From assembly GCF_016756395.1 (NCBI RefSeq), contig NZ_AP018365.1, positions 5,025,001-5,089,000 on the forward strand: 64,000 nt of DNA. Reading direction: 5' to 3'. Shown here piece by piece: positions 51,909-60,377 of this stretch. The notes under the pieces were generated by a model that made no database searches, was not told the origin of the DNA, and worked only from the letters and a program-made list of their open reading frames with translations. Position numbers and translations under genes: made by a program. The DNA comes from Streptomyces sp. SN-593 (GTDB lineage: Bacteria; Actinomycetota; Actinomycetes; Streptomycetales; Streptomycetaceae). The stretch's first letter is position 1, and every line of letters starts with the position of its first letter.

Positions 51909-52700
51909 GTGGAGGACGCGGGCGGGCAGGACATGGACGGCGACGGCGACACCGCCGCGGGCGCCGCGGGCGCCGCGCGGGACGTTCCGGAGGGCGCCCG
52001 CGAGCGGCGCGGCCCCCGGGCGCCGTGGATCGTCGGCGTCTCCGGCGCCTCGGGCACGCCGTACGCGGCGGCGGTGCTGCGCGCGCTGCTGGCCGCGGGG
52101 GAGAGCGTGGACCTGGTGGTCAGCCGGGCCGCCCGGCTGACGCTGCTCGACGAGACCGGCGCCGCGGTGCGGGACGCGCACTGGCGGGAGGACCTGGCGC
52201 GGTGGCTGGCCCGCGGCGCCGACGGCAGGCCCGACGCCTTCGCCCCCGGCCCCGACCTGGCGGCCGTACGGTACTGGCCGGCCGGTGACCTGGCGGCCGG
52301 ACCGTCCTCCGGGTCGTACCCGGCCCGGGGCATGCTGATCGTGCCGGCCAGCACCGCGTGCGTGGCCGGCGTCGCGCTGGGCCTGTCCAAGGACCTGCTC
52401 CAGCGCGCGGCGAGCGTCACGCTCAAGGAGCGCAGGCCGCTGGTGGTCGCGGTGCGCGAGACCCCGCTGAGCGGCCAGACGCTGCGCCAGCTCACCGCGC
52501 TGGCGGACGCGGGCGCGGTGGTGCTGCCCGCCTCGCCGGCCTTCTACGCCGGCGGCACCACGGCGCAGGACCTGGTGGACTTCGTGGCCGGGCGGGTGCT
52601 GGACGCGGCGGGCGTGCCGCACCGGCTGTACCGGCGGTGGACGGGCGAGCTGGGCGGCGCGTCCTCGGACGCCGGCGGCGCGGGGCCCGCGGAGGGCTGA
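51909..52700 (+). CDS. mqnM: flavin prenyltransferase, UbiX family
   Basis: A 263-aa protein; the first 45 residues are low complexity. The UbiX core follows: WIVGVSGASGTPYAAAVLRA (FMN-binding), LVVSRAARLTLLDE, PASTACVAGVALGLSKDLLQ, and KERRPLVVAVRETPLS with the conserved Arg/Glu, then YAGGTTAQDLVDFVAGRVL. It makes prenyl-FMN for the UbiD-type enzyme at 47333. GTG 51909 is used; ATG 51933 is also possible. Confidence 0.93.
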   Translation: MEDAGGQDMDGDGDTAAGAAGAARDVPEGARERRGPRAPWIVGVSGASGTPYAAAVLRALLAAGESVDLVVSRAARLTLLDETGAAVRDAHWREDLARWLARGADGRPDAFAPGPDLAAVRYWPAGDLAAGPSSGSYPARGMLIVPASTACVAGVALGLSKDLLQRAASVTLKERRPLVVAVRETPLSGQTLRQLTALADAGAVVLPASPAFYAGGTTAQDLVDFVAGRVLDAAGVPHRLYRRWTGELGGASSDAGGAGPAEG

Positions 52701-52884
52701 CGCCGGCCGCGGACCGGGGTGCCGGATCTGGGTGCCCCCGACCCGGTACCGCCGAGGGTGCGGCGGACAGCGTGTCCCAGCCTGTGGAGGCGAACGGGCG
52801 GCAAAGAGAGGGCGGGAAGCGTTCCATGCCTTAGATTCGTGTCCAGACAGCGCAGTCACCAGGCGAACGGGAGGGTCCAATCCG

Positions 52885-53340
52885 ATGGACGCGGTGGACA
52901 GGCAGCTCATCCAGGCGTTGCGCGAGAACGGGCGGGCGTCCTACGCCGAGCTGGGCCGGCTCGTGGGCCTGTCCGGGCCGAGCGTCACCGACCGGATCAA
53001 CCGTCTGGAGCAGGCGGGCGTGATCACCGGCTACCGCGCGACCGTCGCCCCCGCCGCGATGGGCCTGGGCGTGACCGCGCTGGTCGGGCTCCAGCTCTCG
53101 GACGCCGCCGACCACGAGGAGGTGGCCCGGCGGCTGTCGGACCTGGACGAGATCGAGGACTGCTGGTTCATCGCGGGGGACGACTCGTACATGCTCAAGG
53201 TGCGCGTCGGCGACGTGGACGGGCTCGAACACACCATCCGCAGGCTGTCCGGCACGAAGGGCGTCGCCCGGACCCGCACCACCATCGTGCTGTCCACCAA
53301 GTGGGAGAACCGGGTCGGGAACCTTCCCGAGGAGGGGTGA
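52885..53340 (+). CDS. Lrp/AsnC-family transcriptional regulator
   Basis: A 151-aa regulator: an AsnC helix-turn-helix (DRQLIQALRENGRASYAELG, LSGPSVTDRINRLE) and a C-terminal RAM ligand domain (CWFIAGDDSYMLKVRVGD). ATG 52885 follows GGGAGGG; an upstream open frame to 52732 is rejected. It lies between ubiX and mqnE and could regulate them or respond to an amino acid. Confidence 0.93.
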   Translation: MDAVDRQLIQALRENGRASYAELGRLVGLSGPSVTDRINRLEQAGVITGYRATVAPAAMGLGVTALVGLQLSDAADHEEVARRLSDLDEIEDCWFIAGDDSYMLKVRVGDVDGLEHTIRRLSGTKGVARTRTTIVLSTKWENRVGNLPEEG

Positions 53341-53410
53341 CGGGGGCGCGAGCGGCCGGAGGGCGGGGGAGTACCGTCGGGGAGAACCCCGTAGGAGGAG
53401 AGACACAGAC

Positions 53411-54574
53411 ATGGACGCTGGGCTGAAGCGCGAGCTGGAGGAGAAGGTCCACGCCGGCGAGCGGCTGACCCGGGAGGACGGGGTCGCGCTCTACGCGTCC
53501 GACGACCTGGCGTGGCTGGGCGGTCTGGCGCACGAGGTGCGCACCCGCAAGAACGGCGACGTGGTCCACTTCAACGTCAACCGCCACCTCAACATGACGA
53601 ACGTGTGCACCGCGTCCTGCGCGTACTGCTCCTTCCAGCGCAAGCCGGGCGAGAAGGACGCGTACACGATGCGGATCGAGGAGGCCGTCCGGCTGGCGAA
53701 GGCCATGGAGGGCGACAACCTCACCGAACTGCACATCGTCAACGGCCTGCACCCGACGCTGCCGTGGCGGTACTACCCGCGGTCGCTGAAGGCGCTCAAG
53801 GAGGCGCTGCCGCAGGTCTCGCTGAAGGCGTTCACCGCCACCGAGATCCACCACTTCGAGACCATCTCCGGGATGTCCGCCTCCGACATCCTGGACGAGC
53901 TGATCGACGCCGGCCTGGAGTCGCTGACCGGCGGCGGCGCCGAGATCTTCGACTGGGAGGTGCGGCAGCACATCGTGGACCACCGCACCCACTGGGAGGA
54001 CTGGTCCCGTATCCACCGGCTGGCGCACTCCAAGGGGCTCAAGACCCCGGCGACCATGCTCTACGGCCACATCGAGGAACCGCGGCACCGCGTCGACCAC
54101 GTGCTGCGGCTGCGCGAGCTCCAGGACGAGACCGGCGGCTTCCAGGTCTTCATCCCGCTGCGCTACCAGCACGACTTCGTGGACATGAAGGACGGCAAGG
54201 TCCGCAACACCCTCCAGGCCCGGACCACCATGGCCACCGGCGCCGAGGCGCTGAAGACCTTCGCGGTGTCCCGGCTGCTGTTCGACAACGTGCCGCACGT
54301 GAAGGTGTTCTGGGTGATGCACGGCCTGTCCACGGCCCAACTCGCCCTGAACCACGGCGCCGACGACATGGACGGCTCGGTCGTGGAGTACAAGATCACC
54401 CATGACGCGGACGACTACGGCACGCCCAACAAGCTGACCCGGGACGACATCCTCGACCTGATCAGGGACGCCGGCTTCCGCCCGGTGGAGCGCAACACGC
54501 GCTACGAGATCATCCGCGAGTACCCGGGCCCGGACGGCTCCCGCCGGGAGTCGCCGCAGCCGATGCGGGTGTGA
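53411..54574 (+). CDS. mqnE: aminofutalosine synthase MqnE (radical SAM)
   Basis: A 387-aa radical-SAM enzyme catalysing the first committed step after chorismate dehydration in futalosine-route menaquinone synthesis. The 4Fe-4S ligands are Cys66, Cys70 and Cys73 in VCTASCAYCSF. Other conserved segments are LHIVNGLHPTLPWRYYP, LTGGGAEIFDWEVR, and ATMLYGHIEEPRHRVDH. AGGAGGAG precedes ATG 53411. The mqnA, mqnB, mqnC and mqnD genes are not in the window. Confidence 0.96.
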   Translation: MDAGLKRELEEKVHAGERLTREDGVALYASDDLAWLGGLAHEVRTRKNGDVVHFNVNRHLNMTNVCTASCAYCSFQRKPGEKDAYTMRIEEAVRLAKAMEGDNLTELHIVNGLHPTLPWRYYPRSLKALKEALPQVSLKAFTATEIHHFETISGMSASDILDELIDAGLESLTGGGAEIFDWEVRQHIVDHRTHWEDWSRIHRLAHSKGLKTPATMLYGHIEEPRHRVDHVLRLRELQDETGGFQVFIPLRYQHDFVDMKDGKVRNTLQARTTMATGAEALKTFAVSRLLFDNVPHVKVFWVMHGLSTAQLALNHGADDMDGSVVEYKITHDADDYGTPNKLTRDDILDLIRDAGFRPVERNTRYEIIREYPGPDGSRRESPQPMRV

Positions 54575-54631
54575 CCCGGGCGACACCGGGACGGTGGAGG
54601 ACCGGGTCGAGGTAATGGGTAGGCTGCCCGC

Positions 54632-55231
54632 ATGGCACTTACCTTCACCCTCGACCCGGCGCTCGACGAGGAACTGCGCGCGGGCCTGCTCGCGCTGTGG
54701 GCGGACGTGAGCAACGCCGGCGGCGCGGTCGGTTTCGTGCCGCCGGTCACCGCCGAGGACATCGCGCCGAGCCTGGCGGGCGCGGTGGCCGAGGTCGAGG
54801 CGGGGCGCCGGCGGCTGCTCGTCGGCCGCGACGAGGACGGCCGGATCGCCGCGACGGCGTTCCTCACCTTCAACGCCCACCGGCTGATGACCCACTGGAT
54901 ATGGCTCTACACGGTGATGGTCCACCCGCGCCACCAGGGCACGGGGCAGGGCCGGGAGCTGCTGGCCGCGGCCGAGCGGGCCGCGCGCGGGTTCGACGGG
55001 ATCGAGGCGATCCGGCTCACCTGCCGCGGCGGCCTCGGCCTCGAACGCTTCTACGCCTCCTGCGGGTACAAGGAGGTGGGCCGGGTGCCGAACGCGATCC
55101 GCGTCGCCCCCGGCGACGACCGCGACGACGTCTTCATGCTGCTGCCGCTCTTCCCCGCCGCCGACTCCCTCGCCGACTCCTCCGCCGCCGGCTCCTCCCC
55201 CGCCTCCGGCGGCGGCGCGCCCCGGCTGTAG
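54632..55231 (+). CDS. GNAT-family N-acetyltransferase
   Basis: A 199-aa GNAT enzyme. The acetyl-CoA-binding segment is TVMVHPRHQGTGQGRELLAA, and the C-terminal FYASCGYKEVGRVPN is typical. The last 25 residues are Ala/Ser-rich and probably disordered. The substrate is unknown. ATG 54632 lies 57 bp after mqnE and could be co-transcribed. Confidence 0.88.
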   Translation: MALTFTLDPALDEELRAGLLALWADVSNAGGAVGFVPPVTAEDIAPSLAGAVAEVEAGRRRLLVGRDEDGRIAATAFLTFNAHRLMTHWIWLYTVMVHPRHQGTGQGRELLAAAERAARGFDGIEAIRLTCRGGLGLERFYASCGYKEVGRVPNAIRVAPGDDRDDVFMLLPLFPAADSLADSSAAGSSPASGGGAPRL

Positions 55232-55344
55232 ACCCGGCGCGGGCCCTTCGGCTCGGCGGCGCGGCCGGCCGTGCTCCCGTGGGGCGGGGCCCTTGCCCCG
55301 GGGGCGGGCCGATGATCCGGAAGCGGGCGTGCTTCACTGGACGC

Positions 55345-55659
55345 ATGCTCCGATACACCGCACTGCGCTTCGGCCTCATCGTCGCCAGCTTCGGGGTCAT
55401 CTGGGGCCTGGTCCGGCTGCGCGTCCTGCCGGCAGGGCTCGGTGACTCGAACTACCTCTGGGTCGCGCTGCTCGCGCTGATCGTGTCCGCGCCGCTCAGC
55501 TTCATCCTGCTGCGCGGTGTCCGCGAGCAGGCCGCCACCCAGGTCTCGAACCGGGTCGAGCGCACCCGGATGAACCTGGCCGCCGCCGCCGGCCAAGAGG
55601 ACGAGGCCGACGACCAGGCCCGCGAGGTCGCGCGCGACGGGGAACCGCACACCGCCTGA
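55345..55659 (+). CDS. DUF4229-domain membrane protein
   Basis: A 104-aa protein with two transmembrane helices (YTALRFGLIVASFGVIWGLV; YLWVALLALIVSAPLSFILL) and a charged C-terminal tail that contains RTRMNLAAAAGQEDEADDQ. This matches DUF4229, an actinobacterial small membrane protein of unknown function. ATG 55345. Confidence 0.87.
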   Translation: MLRYTALRFGLIVASFGVIWGLVRLRVLPAGLGDSNYLWVALLALIVSAPLSFILLRGVREQAATQVSNRVERTRMNLAAAAGQEDEADDQAREVARDGEPHTA

Positions 55660-55711
55660 CCCGCCCGGTCGCCGCGACCGGTCGCCGAGCGAGCACGGGG
55701 GAGGGTGCGCA

Positions 55712-56338
55712 GTGGAGACCCAGGGCAAGCGCGCGCAGCGCGTGCCGCGGGCGGTCCGCGAGCAGCAGATGCTGGACGCGGCCGTCTCCGTCTTCGCCCG
55801 CCGCGGGTTCCGCGCCACCTCCATGGACGAGATCGCCGAGGCGGCCGGCGTCAGCAAGCCGCTGGTCTACCTCTACCTGAAGTCCAAGGACGAGCTGTTC
55901 ACCGCGTGCGTGCGGCGCGAGGCCAAGGCGCTCAGCGCCGCGGTGCGCGCGTCCGTCGAGGCCGGTGCCGCGCCCGACCGCCAACTGTGGTCCGGCCTGC
56001 TCGGGTTCTTCCGGTACACCGCCGAGCACCCCGACGGCTGGAACCTCCTCTACGGCCAGGCCCGGAGCGGCGGCGCGCCCTCCGCGGACGAGGTCGCCGC
56101 GATGCGGGTGGAGATCGTGGAGTTCGTCACCGCGCTGATCGGCACCGCCGCCCGCGAGGCGCCCTGCGTACCGGTGCTCGCCGACCGCGAGGTGCGGGCG
56201 CTGGCGCTGGCGCTGGTGGGCGCCGCGGAGTCCCTGGCCGGGTCCTCCGCCAACGGGCGGGAGACCGCCGCCACGTTGATGAACTTCGCGTGGGCCGGCC
56301 TCGGCAACCTGCTCGCCGGCCGGCCCTGGTCGCCCTGA
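55712..56338 (+). CDS. TetR-family transcriptional regulator
   Basis: A 208-aa TetR protein. The DNA-binding helices are ATSMDEIAEAAGVSKPLVYL then YLKSKDELFTACV. The ligand-binding half is largely helical and hydrophobic. GTG 55712. It is the only regulator near the fatty-acid block (58045-63877) and could act on the palindromes at 60300-60329, but this is inferred from position only. Confidence 0.9.
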   Translation: METQGKRAQRVPRAVREQQMLDAAVSVFARRGFRATSMDEIAEAAGVSKPLVYLYLKSKDELFTACVRREAKALSAAVRASVEAGAAPDRQLWSGLLGFFRYTAEHPDGWNLLYGQARSGGAPSADEVAAMRVEIVEFVTALIGTAAREAPCVPVLADREVRALALALVGAAESLAGSSANGRETAATLMNFAWAGLGNLLAGRPWSP

Positions 56339-56781
56339 CCCCCGGGGGCGCCGGGAGTGCCCCGACCGCTGGCCCTGTCGAGGGCCGCCCCGTCCGCCCC
56401 CCCACGTCCGCCCACGCCGACGGTCATTCCCGCTTCGCCCGGGCCGGCGGTCACTTCGGCTTCGCCCGGGCCGGCGGTCACCCCGATATCCCGTCCCGCG
56501 CCGAAGGTTGCCCTGGCGCGGATGAATTCGCCGTGGCCCGGCGGTTAATGTCCTGTCCGGATTCGCCCCAAGAACGGCACACGGGTTTTTCACAGCAATT
56601 CGGCGGCTAGGGTTCCGGGGACCGGTGCGGAGAGCGAGCGCCGACGGCGGACACCGAACTCCGTTCCGGAGTACCGCCGTCCTGCGGCGCCCGCGTCGGG
56701 ACGGCGTCCGCTTTTCCCCGACGGCGCCGGCAATTCCCCTGCCCACGATCTCTGCCCCCGCCGGCAGGAAGGAAGAACGGG
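56339..56781. other. 443-bp gap without a gene
   Basis: No supported gene. The 23-bp sequence GCTTCGCCCGGGCCGGCGGTCAC is present twice, at 56432-56454 and 56459-56481, with a period of 27 bp. An AT-richer stretch near 56515-56600 probably holds the promoter of the membrane acyltransferase. Confidence 0.6.
56432..56481. repeat. 23-bp direct repeat
   Basis: Two identical 23-bp copies with four bases between them, in the gap upstream of the acyltransferase-3 gene. The related CGCCGACGGTCATTCC just before may be a decayed third copy. Confidence 0.75.
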
Positions 56782-58035
56782 ATGAGTTCGACCCTCCCCC
56801 CGCCCGGCCCGCCGCCGACGGACGCGCCGCCCCGCACCGGAGCCGCGATCTCCGAAGCCGCGGTGCCCGAAGCGGCGTTGCCCGAAGCCGCGGTGCCCGA
56901 AGCGGCGTTGCCCGACGCCGTGGTGCCCGCGGTCCCGGCGCCGGCCGCGGGCCCGCCCGCGCCGCGGGCGCGGCTGCGGGCCCTGGACGGGCTGCGGCTG
57001 ATCGCCGCGCTCATGGTCGCGACCTACCACTACGTGGTCCGCGGCGGCGACGCGTGGCACCGCCCGGTGCGGGAACTCCTTCCGCACCTGATCGCGCCCA
57101 GCGCCTACGGCCCGCTCGGCGTGCAGATCTTCTTCGTCATCAGCGGGTTCGTGATCTGCATGAGCGGCTGGGGCCGCAGCGTGAAGGAGTTCGCGGTCTC
57201 CCGGATCAGCCGGCTGTACCCCGCGTACTGGGCGGCGCTGATCCTGGTGGCGGTGGTCCTCTTCCTGATCGGCGAGCAGACCGTCTCCCGCACCGACCTG
57301 ATCACCAACTTCACGATGCTCCAGACCCCGGCGGGCGCGCAGCGGCAACTGGGCGTCTCCTGGACGCTCTGGGCGGAGCTGCGCTTCTACGCGCTGTTCG
57401 CGCTGACCGTGCTGTGGCGCGGCGCGACCCACCGCCGGGTGCTGGCGTTCTGCGCGCTGTGGACGCTCGGCGCGGTCTACGCCCAGGGTTCGGGCGACGG
57501 CTTCCTGCAACTGGCCCTGATGCCGGACTACGCGCCCTTCTTCGTCGGCGGCATCGGCCTCTACCTCGTCTTCCGCTTCGGGCACGACCTGGTGAACTGG
57601 TCCGTGGTCGCCACCGGGTTCCTGCTCGGCCAGCACTACGCGGTCAAGGCCCTGGTGGCGCCGCGCAGCTCCCACCCCTTCTACCTGCGGTCGCCGACGG
57701 TGGTGATCGTGCTGGTCGCCGCGGGGTTCGCGGCGGTCGCCGCGGCCACCCTGGTGCCGCGCGTCGCCCGGGTGGAGTGGCGCTGGCTGACCACCGCGGG
57801 CGCGCTGACCTACCCCTTCTACCTGGTGCACGAGATCCTCGGCACCAAGGTCATCGACCGGCTGGAGCACCACACGTCGCTGCCCGCCGGCGCGGTGCTG
57901 GCGCTCGCCATCGGCTCCATGCTGCTGCTCGCCTGGCTGGTCCACCGGCTGGTCGAGCGGCCGCTGGCGCCGCTGCTCCGGCGGCGGCTGTCCGCCCCGC
58001 TGCCGGGCGGCCCGCTGCTCGGGTCCAGCCGGTGA
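56782..58035 (+). CDS. acyltransferase-3 family (OafA/YrhL-like) membrane protein
   Basis: A 417-aa membrane acyltransferase with about ten helices. After a Pro/Ala-rich N-terminus the core starts RLRALDGLRLIAALMVATYH with the conserved His; the Arg region is VSRISRLYPAYWAALIL, and FFVISGFVICMSGWGRS is present. These enzymes O-acylate sugars or antibiotics at the cytoplasmic membrane. The N-terminus holds a perfect 30-bp tandem duplication (56852-56911) coding for repeated EAAVPEAALP. ATG 56782 follows GGAAGGAAG. Confidence 0.9.
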   Translation: MSSTLPPPGPPPTDAPPRTGAAISEAAVPEAALPEAAVPEAALPDAVVPAVPAPAAGPPAPRARLRALDGLRLIAALMVATYHYVVRGGDAWHRPVRELLPHLIAPSAYGPLGVQIFFVISGFVICMSGWGRSVKEFAVSRISRLYPAYWAALILVAVVLFLIGEQTVSRTDLITNFTMLQTPAGAQRQLGVSWTLWAELRFYALFALTVLWRGATHRRVLAFCALWTLGAVYAQGSGDGFLQLALMPDYAPFFVGGIGLYLVFRFGHDLVNWSVVATGFLLGQHYAVKALVAPRSSHPFYLRSPTVVIVLVAAGFAAVAAATLVPRVARVEWRWLTTAGALTYPFYLVHEILGTKVIDRLEHHTSLPAGAVLALAIGSMLLLAWLVHRLVERPLAPLLRRRLSAPLPGGPLLGSSR

Positions 58036-58044
58036 GCCCGCCCG

Positions 58045-58944
58045 TCAGGACGAGCCGGTGAGGTGCACCCCCCGGTGCGAGCGCAGTTCGAAGCGGTCGC
58101 CGGACGCGGCGAAGGTCACCGTGGACGGCAGCGGAACCGGTGCCCGGAACTGCGCGCGCACCCGCTCGGTCAGGTCGAGCGCGGCCGCGCAGCGGGCGAC
58201 GGTCCACATCCCGTGGGCGATCGCCCGGGAGAACCCGAGCGGCCGGGCGGTCAGCGCGTGCAGGTGGATCGGGTTGTAGTCGCCGGACACGCGGGCGTGC
58301 TGCCGGCCGAGGCCTGCCGGCAGCCGCCACTCCTCGACCGCGGGCAGTGCCCCGCCCGCGTCCTGCCCGCTGTCCCGCCCACCGTCCGCCTCCGCGTTCC
58401 GTCCACCGTCCGCGTCCGCGTCGCGCGCGCCGTCCGCCCCCGGGCCGGAGACCTGCCCGGCCTCCGGCCCGGCGTGCTGCTCCGGCGGGCGATCGGCGGC
58501 GTGCCGGGCCAGGTACGTACTGCGGTCGGTCCACACCGCCGCCCCGCCGATACGGGCCTCGGTGACGAGGACCGCCTCCGTACCGCGCCGGTGCGGGCGC
58601 AACTCCTCGGCGTGCACGGCGATCTCGGGCCGGTCGTCGACGGTGAGCGGGCGGTGCGCGGTGATCTCGATCGAGGTGTGCACCAGCCCCATCAGCGGTA
58701 GCGGGAAGTCCCGGGCGGCCATGACGCGTGCGGCCAGCGGGAACCCGAGGATGTGCGGGTAGGTGAGCGGGACCCGGTCGGCGGCCGGGGAGTAGCCGCA
58801 GACCTCGGCGTAGCGGGCCATCCGCGCCGGGTCGATCCGCACCTCCGGCTCGGCGAGCCGCAGCCGCGGCAGCGCGGCACCGGCCGACGGCCGCTTGCCG
58901 ATCCCGGTCAGCGCGCCGCGCCCCAGGGTGAGCAGCAGGGCCAT
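58045..58944 (-). CDS. MaoC-family enoyl hydratase/dehydratase
   Basis: A 299-aa double-hotdog protein. The C-terminal half has the hydratase-2 motif: VSGDYNPIHLHALTARPLGF followed by AIAHGMWTVAR, with catalytic Asp and His. An Asp/Gly/Ala-rich linker (about residues 155-195) separates it from the N-terminal half. It likely hydrates trans-2-enoyl-CoA in fatty-acid turnover. It is 1 bp from the FabG-like gene and co-transcribed with it on the minus strand. Confidence 0.9.
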   Translation of the reverse strand: MALLLTLGRGALTGIGKRPSAGAALPRLRLAEPEVRIDPARMARYAEVCGYSPAADRVPLTYPHILGFPLAARVMAARDFPLPLMGLVHTSIEITAHRPLTVDDRPEIAVHAEELRPHRRGTEAVLVTEARIGGAAVWTDRSTYLARHAADRPPEQHAGPEAGQVSGPGADGARDADADGGRNAEADGGRDSGQDAGGALPAVEEWRLPAGLGRQHARVSGDYNPIHLHALTARPLGFSRAIAHGMWTVARCAAALDLTERVRAQFRAPVPLPSTVTFAASGDRFELRSHRGVHLTGSS

Positions 58945-58945
58945 C

Positions 58946-60289
58946 TCACGCCCCCAGCAGCGACTGCCCGCAGACGCGGACGACCTGGCCGGTCACCCCG
59001 CCGGAGCCGGGCGCCGCGAGCCAGGACACGGTCTCGGCGACGTCCTGCGGCAGGCCGCCCTGGCCGAGGGAGTTCATCCGCCGCCCCGCCTCGCGGATGA
59101 ACAGCGGTACGGCGGCGGTCATCTTCGTCTCGATGAATCCGGGGGCCACCGCGTTGACGGTGATGCCGCGCCCGCGGACCCCGCTGTCGGCGGCCAGCGC
59201 GCGGACGAAGCCGATGACGCCGGCCTTGGAGGCGGCGTAGTTGGTCTGGCCGACGTTGCCGGCGATGCCGGCGATGGACGCGGTGCCGACGATCCGGCCG
59301 TGCGGGCGGACCGCGCCGGCCTTGAGCAGGTGGTCGGTGACGCGCAGCACCGAGGCGAGGTTGACCTCGATGACCGTGTCCCAGCCCTCGGCCGTCATGT
59401 TGGCGAGCTTGCGGTCGCGGGTGATGCCGGCGTTGTGCACCAGGACGTCCAGGCCGCCGGGCACCGCGGCCGCGATCCGCTCCGCCGCGTCCGGCGCGGT
59501 GATGTCCACGGTCAGCGCGGTACCGCCGACCCGCGCCGCGGTGACGGCGAGCGCCTCGGCGGCCTGCGGCACGTCCAGGCAGATCACGTGCGCGCCGTCC
59601 CGGGCGAGGGTGGCCGCGACCTCGGCGCCGATGCCGCGGGCCGCGCCGGTGACCAGCGCCGTACGGGTCCCGGCCGCGCCGGTGCCGGCCCGCGCCGCCC
59701 CTTCGGCGTCCCCGGCCGCGCCGGCACCCGGCGCGGCGTCCACCCCCGCCTCCCCGGCGCCCGGACCGCCCACCTCCGGGCCGACCTCGATCACCTGCCC
59801 ACTGACGTAGGCGGACCGGGGCGAGAGCAGGAAGTCCAGAGTGGAGCCGGCGTCGGCGCCGGGCGCGAGCCGGACGAGCTGCACCGTCCTGCCCCGGCCG
59901 ATCTCCTTGCCGAGCGAGCGGACGAACCCCTCCAACGCCTGCTGGGCGGCGGCCTGGTGGACGTCGGCGCCGTCCGGCCGGGCACCGAGCACCACCACCC
60001 GGCCGCTCGCGGCCAGGGTGCGCACCAGCGGGTGCAGGCTGGCGCGGACGGCCCGCAGCCCCGCCGGGTCCGCGATGCCGGTCGCGTCCAGCACCACCGC
60101 GGCCGGCGCCGTCCCGCCCGGCGCGGCCGGCGGCGGCGCCTCGCCCGCGGTCAACCGCAGGACGGGGCCGTCGAGTTCAGGCGTCACGGGTGACCAGCGC
60201 CGCAGCGCGGCCGGCTGCGGCAGGCCGAGCCGCCGGGTGAGGAAGCGGCCGGGAGCCGTACCGGTGAAGCCGAGATAGCGGTCGGCCAT
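58946..60289 (-). CDS. FabG4-like 3-oxoacyl-ACP/CoA reductase
   Basis: A 447-aa high-molecular-weight FabG. The N-terminal half is a degenerate Rossmann domain, and the C-terminal half is a complete SDR: LVTGAARGIGAEVAATLARD, VLVHNAGITRDRKLANM, the Ser in GRIVGTASIAGIAGN, and the catalytic YAASKAGVIGF. This double domain is typical of mycobacterial FabG4. A Gly/Ala-rich linker lies near residues 180-205. It is the first gene of the minus-strand pair with MaoC and is divergent from the thiolase. Confidence 0.92.
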   Translation of the reverse strand: MADRYLGFTGTAPGRFLTRRLGLPQPAALRRWSPVTPELDGPVLRLTAGEAPPPAAPGGTAPAAVVLDATGIADPAGLRAVRASLHPLVRTLAASGRVVVLGARPDGADVHQAAAQQALEGFVRSLGKEIGRGRTVQLVRLAPGADAGSTLDFLLSPRSAYVSGQVIEVGPEVGGPGAGEAGVDAAPGAGAAGDAEGAARAGTGAAGTRTALVTGAARGIGAEVAATLARDGAHVICLDVPQAAEALAVTAARVGGTALTVDITAPDAAERIAAAVPGGLDVLVHNAGITRDRKLANMTAEGWDTVIEVNLASVLRVTDHLLKAGAVRPHGRIVGTASIAGIAGNVGQTNYAASKAGVIGFVRALAADSGVRGRGITVNAVAPGFIETKMTAAVPLFIREAGRRMNSLGQGGLPQDVAETVSWLAAPGSGGVTGQVVRVCGQSLLGA

Positions 60290-60299
60290 TGGCCTTCTC

Positions 60300-60329
60300 C
60301 TTACTCTGGAGTAAGTTTACCGCCGGTAA
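60300..60329. promoter_or_regulatory. two adjacent palindromes, fabG/thiolase divergent promoter
   Basis: CTTACTC-TG-GAGTAAG (60300-60315) and TTACCG-C-CGGTAA (60317-60329) lie in the 88-bp gap between the divergent FabG-like and thiolase genes. Each half reads TTAC, a shape used by TetR-type regulators of fatty-acid genes. They probably control both operons. Confidence 0.7.
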
Positions 60330-60377
60330 GGCTACTGGTGAGTCGTCGCTCCGGCCAAGAGCCCTCAGGAGTTCCGT

